From Phascolarctobacterium sp. (lineage in GTDB: Bacteria; Bacillota; Negativicutes; Acidaminococcales; Acidaminococcaceae), in the NCBI GenBank assembly GCA_017457085.1, contig JAFTID010000001.1, positions 1 to 46,732 on the forward strand: 46,732 nucleotides of DNA, in the 5' to 3' direction. The stretch's first letter is position 1. Each line of letters begins with the position of its first letter. A program made the position numbers and the translations under genes. Below, piece after piece: positions 42,612-46,732 of the stretch. Under the pieces are notes generated by a model that worked only from the letters and a program-made list of their open reading frames with translations, was not told the origin of the DNA and searched no databases.

Positions 42612-44438
42612 TCAATCCTTTTCATCCCTAAGTCTTAAACCAACATAATAAACCCTTCCATCTATCTTTTTCTTTTCAAAACCTTCCATCTTTCTTAATG
42701 ATTTGCCAAACGCAGTTATATTAATAACATTTTCATCTGCTAATTCACACCATTCTTGAAATGCTTCGTAAAATTCAGAAGCCATTAAGCGATCTTCACT
42801 ATTACCAGTAAATACCACCTCTTCATTGACAAACTTCTTTACATTGTCAATTCTATTTTTACTTTCAGCTTCCTTACAAAACATTGCAAATGCCTTTTTC
42901 ATTGCCTCCGGCTCTTCTCCCAAACCCTCCTTGTACCATTTTACGGCACCTTCTATCAACCAATTAAAAATACCATGACGTTCAGCCATCAATTTATTGT
43001 ATAGATCCACATCCTTAGGCAAATATGTTCTACCATCAACAATTGTTTTTTGAGTGTATTTGTCAGTAAACGTAACATTAAAAGGCACTACCTTAACTCT
43101 TCTACGCATTGAAGCTTGTTCTAAACCCAAATCCAAAATTGGATTTGACACCACAATCATCTTAAATTTGGCAGTAAACTCAACAGGAGTTTTATATAGA
43201 GTACGTACTCTAATTGAATCTTCCCCAGTAACTTGTTTTAGCAATGACATATTAAACCTCATATCTGCTTCATTCTCGTTACTAAATACAAGTCTAGATC
43301 TTCTAGCTTGGTACAAACTAGTGTTAATCTCATTCTGCGCCTCTTTTTTAGCCAAAGCAGCTACAGTTAATGTTTTACACAAATCACCTAACAAACTTCT
43401 CAGCACTTTTACCAATACAGATTTACCATTACTCGCTCTTCCATGAAACAAAAATAATGCTTGTTCTTTTGTTTCTGTAGTCATACAGTATCCCAATAAT
43501 TTCTGTACGTAGTTAATTAGTTCCCTATCACCATCAAAGATTTCATCTATGAATTGTATAAACCTCTTTGCTTTTACGCCTTCTAAATAATTGACATCAA
43601 CATAATCTGTAATGTAAAAATTTGGGTCGGCGTCTTCTAAACTTCCATCTCTTAGCGATAGTACACCATTATTCACCGCAATAAGCTCTTTGTTCTTTTC
43701 AAACATGTTTGCACTTGTATTAACCAGTAGCTTAAGCTGTTCAATCAAATTTTTGATGGTTCTTTGATTTCCAAGTGCGAGGTGCCTACGTTTAGAAACA
43801 TCTGCATCAGACAATGACTTAACAGCTATACCAAATCGTTCGTACATTGTTAGACACTTCTGTGCAACATTAAACTTATCATCGCTTTTTATTTGCCAAT
43901 ACCCTCTATTATACGTACACCACGAATTTTCTTCCTTAACATAACGTACATAATCCCCAAAACAATATTTAAATAACAACGCATTACCATAATCATTGTT
44001 AGGAGTTTCCCTAATTTTATTTAGATCATCATCATCTTCAAAAAAGCCTGAACCATTTTCAACCAAAAATTTTATGCTTTCATCTGCTGTTTCTAGAATA
44101 AAACGCTTTTTTATTTTTCCATTACCATACTCTTTTTCCAAATGCTTATAAAATGGAGAACAATAAAATAGTTCCAACATAGCGTCCCTGTCATCACCAA
44201 AAGCAATAGCCATTCTAGTAAATATATCCCTTACTTTTTTCCAGAAGTCTTCCATACTAGAATGTTCTCCCCAAAGTCTTCTAAAATATGCACTTCTATT
44301 ATAAACTTTTATTTTAAAATTCTCCAAAACCTCATCGCTCAGCTTTGTATCTTCTTTTGCCGGATAATACACATCTTCTTGCCAGTAATATCCATACTCC
44401 ACATCCATTCTCCTAAACTCGTTATATCTTTCGCTCAT
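42612..44438 (-). CDS. Phage/plasmid primase-helicase, P4/D5 type
   Basis: 608 residues from the ATG at 44438 (GAGGTGG upstream); a GTG-started frame to 44468 is less likely. A D5_N-like region precedes an SF3 helicase: Walker A GRASNGKS (Lys339), Walker B region RLVFSNENEAD, motif C region KMIVVSNPILD with the preceding KQVTGEDSIRVR. The C-terminal part may bind DNA. The classic N-terminal TOPRIM/PriCT primase domain is not obvious, so it may be mainly a helicase. It shows that the right part of the window is a replicating mobile element. Confidence 0.9.
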   Translation of the reverse strand: MSERYNEFRRMDVEYGYYWQEDVYYPAKEDTKLSDEVLENFKIKVYNRSAYFRRLWGEHSSMEDFWKKVRDIFTRMAIAFGDDRDAMLELFYCSPFYKHLEKEYGNGKIKKRFILETADESIKFLVENGSGFFEDDDDLNKIRETPNNDYGNALLFKYCFGDYVRYVKEENSWCTYNRGYWQIKSDDKFNVAQKCLTMYERFGIAVKSLSDADVSKRRHLALGNQRTIKNLIEQLKLLVNTSANMFEKNKELIAVNNGVLSLRDGSLEDADPNFYITDYVDVNYLEGVKAKRFIQFIDEIFDGDRELINYVQKLLGYCMTTETKEQALFLFHGRASNGKSVLVKVLRSLLGDLCKTLTVAALAKKEAQNEINTSLYQARRSRLVFSNENEADMRFNMSLLKQVTGEDSIRVRTLYKTPVEFTAKFKMIVVSNPILDLGLEQASMRRRVKVVPFNVTFTDKYTQKTIVDGRTYLPKDVDLYNKLMAERHGIFNWLIEGAVKWYKEGLGEEPEAMKKAFAMFCKEAESKNRIDNVKKFVNEEVVFTGNSEDRLMASEFYEAFQEWCELADENVINITAFGKSLRKMEGFEKKKIDGRVYYVGLRLRDEKD

Positions 44439-44505
44439 TTTGCCACCTCTATTAAATATTAGTATCACAAGGCTTTGGACTTCTATTTTAATTATCTCGT
44501 TCTAA

Positions 44506-44551
44506 AAATAAACCTCAAACATCCTTTGCTATGGATATTTGAGGTTTATTT
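44506..44551. terminator. Bidirectional terminator between primase and repressor genes
   Basis: AAATAAACCTCAAA (44506-44519) pairs with TTTGAGGTTTATTT (44538-44551), with a further ATCC/GGAT pairing inside and T-runs outside. Confidence 0.85.
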
Positions 44552-44899
44552 TTTATCTTTAATTTGTAGTAACAACTCCACCGCTTTACGATATTCTGGC
44601 GGCAAAGCACGCAATCTGCTGATTATAAGCAGTTCATTATCAGTCAACTTAGGCGAGATCTGTATCTGTTTCTTATTGGTTCCAGTATACTCACTATTAT
44701 CATATAAAAAAGAAACCATCTCTATTTCAAATAGTTTAGCTAATTCATTTAAAGTTATAACGTCGGGTGTTCTCCTACCTGTTTCCCATCCAGAAACACA
44801 CTGCTTAGATACACCTACCATTTTTCCCAGTTCTAATTGATTTAACCCCATGCGTTCACGTTCATATTTTATTCGATTACCTATTGTAACATTATCCAT
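44546..44899 (-). CDS. XRE-family repressor
   Basis: 117 residues from the ATG at 44899, with AGGTG upstream; a GTG 9 nt earlier overlaps it. The N-terminal Cro/CI helix-turn-helix (GNRIKYERERMGLNQLELGKMVGVSKQCVSGWETGRRTPD) is clear. The C-terminal half is helical and may dimerise. It sits divergent from the MBL gene and next to the primase, as phage-type repressors do. It likely controls both sides. Confidence 0.92.
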   Translation of the reverse strand: MDNVTIGNRIKYERERMGLNQLELGKMVGVSKQCVSGWETGRRTPDVITLNELAKLFEIEMVSFLYDNSEYTGTNKKQIQISPKLTDNELLIISRLRALPPEYRKAVELLLQIKDKK

Positions 44900-44914
44900 A
44901 CTTATCACCTACTT

Positions 44915-44975
44915 ATTTTAACTACAGTATAAGTGATATTTACTCCTATCTTTAACTAAGTATACACTTTGAATT
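44915..44975. promoter_or_regulatory. Operator-like inverted repeats in the repressor/MBL intergenic region
   Basis: TATCAC and GTGATA form an inverted pair across an A/T-rich spacer, and AAGTATACACTT a near-perfect palindrome close by. Together they lie between the divergent XRE and MBL genes, as expected for repressor operators. TATAAT-like boxes are present on both sides. Confidence 0.5.
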
Positions 44976-45039
44976 TCTTTACAGAACGCTTATAGAATAC
45001 TAAAATAGATGTATAATCTTGAATCTGCGGGGATGATTT

Positions 45040-46452
45040 ATGATGCATAAAAACTATGATAGATTAGAAAACGTATCAGGAAAAGATTTGCAATCATCTA
45101 TTTGGAATGAGTCAGACTATATTTGGGGAATGATTGTCAAAACTTCTTATGACGAAGATATTGAAGTAATTTCTTTGTCTAGTGATTTAATGTTTAGATA
45201 CGATAAGTACTCCCTAGAAAACTCAAACCATAAATACACTCCTTACTTTTGTGAATTCTTAATTACCGAAGAGCATAATGTCACAAAGCAAAAACTCCTA
45301 AGAGACTTTGCAGGAAAATGGAAAAAAGTTTTCTTAGCCAAAAACAAAGCAGATTTATTTAATAAAACTAATATAAATATAAATAAAAACAACTACGTTG
45401 TTTTAGAAGGAATGGTTCTATTTGCAAATAGCCCAATAATAAGAAAGACTTGTTGGCTTGCCATTTCAGAAGAGGTCGAAGATTTTCGTGGTGCAGATAA
45501 ACAAGATAAGAATTTCCTAAAGAATTATATTTATAAATTCCCGACTGAAAATTATTCTTGTTTCAATGACATATTTACAGATATGGAAAATCTAAAATCA
45601 GTTAATGGTACAGTCTACAATGTTGGACAAGGTAGTGCTATGTCCTTAAATCTTGGCAACACCAGATTATTATTTGATATTGGAGAAAGTAAAAACCCAA
45701 AGGGTAACGAAAAGACTTTGATAGAAAACGCTTATAAAGAGATAAACAATCAAGTATGGTCTTTTATCATCTTATCTCATTGGGATTTGGATCATATATT
45801 TGGCGTTACCCGTTTGAACAAATCTGTATTTGAAGAAACGATATGGGTTGCCCCCCATCCAAAACTAGTCGAAAATGCTTATTTCTCGTTATCTGCTTTG
45901 AGATTATGCGCCTTTCTATTAAGCAGACAGAAAATACTTTTAATAGATAATAAAAGTAACTTTAACCATGTTGTGACGGAAAACCAAGACGGAAGTTTTA
46001 AATTATGGCAAGGTAGTTGCACCTACACAAAAAACGGCATAAGAAATAATATAGGACTAATTATAGAGCTTTGCATTAACAACTCCCCCCAATATGAAAC
46101 ACACCTTCTTTTCACAGGAGATTGTGCTTATGAAAAAATGCCTATGCACATCCTTGAAACAAAGTACGATTTAGTAGTAGTGCCACATCATGGATCTAAA
46201 GAAGCTATTTCCAGAAACCGAAATGTCGCTGCACTTCCTAAAGGTAAATTTTGTTCTGTTCGTGGAAATGATGGCTTTGCCATTATTTCTTATGGAGAAA
46301 ATACCCATGGTCATCCTTCACCTGAATGTATGGATGATTTACGCGAGAAAGGCTTTGAAATTTTTGTTACTAAAAATAATGGAACAATTGTTTTTTACCT
46401 AGATTCACACACACCACTACAAGTAAGGAGTATTAACCATGACCAACCTTGA
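45040..46452 (+). CDS. ComEC-like metallo-beta-lactamase-fold protein
   Basis: 470 residues; two ATG codons in a row, with GGGG upstream. An N-terminal region of about 190 residues has no recognised domain. The MBL domain has YNVGQGSAM (about 200), the metal motif SHWDLDH (His247, Asp249, Asp251, His252), FTGDC (Asp361) and PHHGS (382-386). This SHxDxDH/PHHGS set is that of the ComEC/Rec2 C-terminal domain. There are no membrane segments, so it is not a DNA-uptake channel. Such soluble forms occur in defence islands and mobile elements and may be nucleases. It overlaps the next gene by 14 nt. Confidence 0.85.
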   Translation: MMHKNYDRLENVSGKDLQSSIWNESDYIWGMIVKTSYDEDIEVISLSSDLMFRYDKYSLENSNHKYTPYFCEFLITEEHNVTKQKLLRDFAGKWKKVFLAKNKADLFNKTNININKNNYVVLEGMVLFANSPIIRKTCWLAISEEVEDFRGADKQDKNFLKNYIYKFPTENYSCFNDIFTDMENLKSVNGTVYNVGQGSAMSLNLGNTRLLFDIGESKNPKGNEKTLIENAYKEINNQVWSFIILSHWDLDHIFGVTRLNKSVFEETIWVAPHPKLVENAYFSLSALRLCAFLLSRQKILLIDNKSNFNHVVTENQDGSFKLWQGSCTYTKNGIRNNIGLIIELCINNSPQYETHLLFTGDCAYEKMPMHILETKYDLVVVPHHGSKEAISRNRNVAALPKGKFCSVRGNDGFAIISYGENTHGHPSPECMDDLREKGFEIFVTKNNGTIVFYLDSHTPLQVRSINHDQP

Positions 46453-46732
46453 TCAGAATATAGATAAAGCTAAAGAGTGGTTTTTAAAAGCTGCTCGTGA
46501 AGGGAGTTACGAAGCCTTATATAAACTGGGGCAGATGATAGATCCTAATGAAAAATCTAAATCAGAATGTGTAAGAATAGCTATAAACTATTATAAAATA
46601 AAAAAACTCATAATTCCTGATAGTGTGACTGAAATTGAAGAATATGCTTTCTCTTATTGCAGAAGCCTACAAAGCATCGTCATTCCCAATAGTGTGACTC
46701 TGATTAGTGACTAGGCTTTCCGCGACTGCACA
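46439..46732 (+). pseudogene. Sel1/BspA leucine-rich protein, interrupted by an in-frame TAG; runs off the window
   Basis: ATG overlaps the end of the MBL gene. Residues about 7-30 are one Sel1-type repeat ([21 protein letters not shown]). From about residue 52, two BspA-type leucine-rich repeats follow ([21 protein letters not shown], then [13 protein letters not shown]). A TAG at 46712-46714 then stops the frame, but the codons after it read AFRDCT, exactly what the next repeat needs (the expected residue before AF is commonly Tyr or Glu). So the frame was longer, and a single base change (or sequencing error or stop suppression) broke it. The rest lies outside the window. Confidence 0.65.

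Noticed and set aside
42443..42631. A 62-residue Pro/Ala/Asn-rich frame
   Set aside because: It runs through the repeat array and reads the repeats; no Shine-Dalgarno; overlaps the end of the primase gene on the other strand.

Overview
The window looks like a piece of a low-to-mid GC anaerobic Firmicute, most likely a Negativicute close to Phascolarctobacterium/Acidaminococcus. This is inference from gene content: a korDABC-type 2-oxoacid:ferredoxin oxidoreductase, a group-B-like [FeFe] hydrogenase, a DASS dicarboxylate transporter, an adenine deaminase with an AzgA-type permease, and strong AGGAGG ribosome binding sites. No rRNA is present to confirm it.

Left part (1 to about 15160): an integrated mobile element whose left end lies outside the window. 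On the minus strand it carries a complete type I restriction-modification operon (hsdM-hsdS-hsdR) followed by an Ada-type zinc-finger protein and a truncated secreted protein. On the plus strand it carries a Y-family DNA polymerase with a small partner, an 0.8 kb non-coding region with 121-nt tandem repeats and hairpins, two small unknown proteins, and a 1020-residue family B DNA polymerase. An excisionase-like protein and a tyrosine recombinase end 81 nt from the 3' end of a tRNA-Arg(CCT) gene. A B-family polymerase whose primer-protein motif reads NTRG, beside a tRNA-targeting tyrosine recombinase and a type I R-M system, matches the published description of pipolins (elements encoding a primer-independent PolB, piPolB). 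The repeat region just upstream of the polymerase operon is a candidate replication origin.

Middle part (15160 to 42400): ordinary chromosome. In order: a decayed second tRNA-Arg(CCT); a polyphosphate cluster (ppk and two Ppx/GppA-HD proteins, one with degenerate phosphate-binding residues); a DUF815 ATPase; adenine deaminase with a purine permease; the [FeFe] hydrogenase; a metallophosphoesterase; a MocR-like regulator lacking the PLP lysine, divergent from an ECF S component; thiC under a TPP riboswitch with a terminator; a TetR regulator divergent from korDABC; a DASS transporter; ftsH; a 513-residue unknown protein; and a preQ1-I-like riboswitch controlling a radical SAM protein and a YhhQ-type queuosine-precursor transporter.

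Right part (42400 to 46732): a second accessory region beyond tRNA-Thr(CGT). It has a short GGGTGCA repeat array, a P4/D5-type primase-helicase, an XRE repressor with palindromic operator-like DNA, and a divergent ComEC-like metallo-beta-lactamase protein overlapping a Sel1/BspA-type leucine-rich gene that is interrupted by an amber codon at the window edge.

Start codons were reassigned where a clear Shine-Dalgarno sequence favours an internal ATG, GTG or shorter form; each case is stated in its entry.
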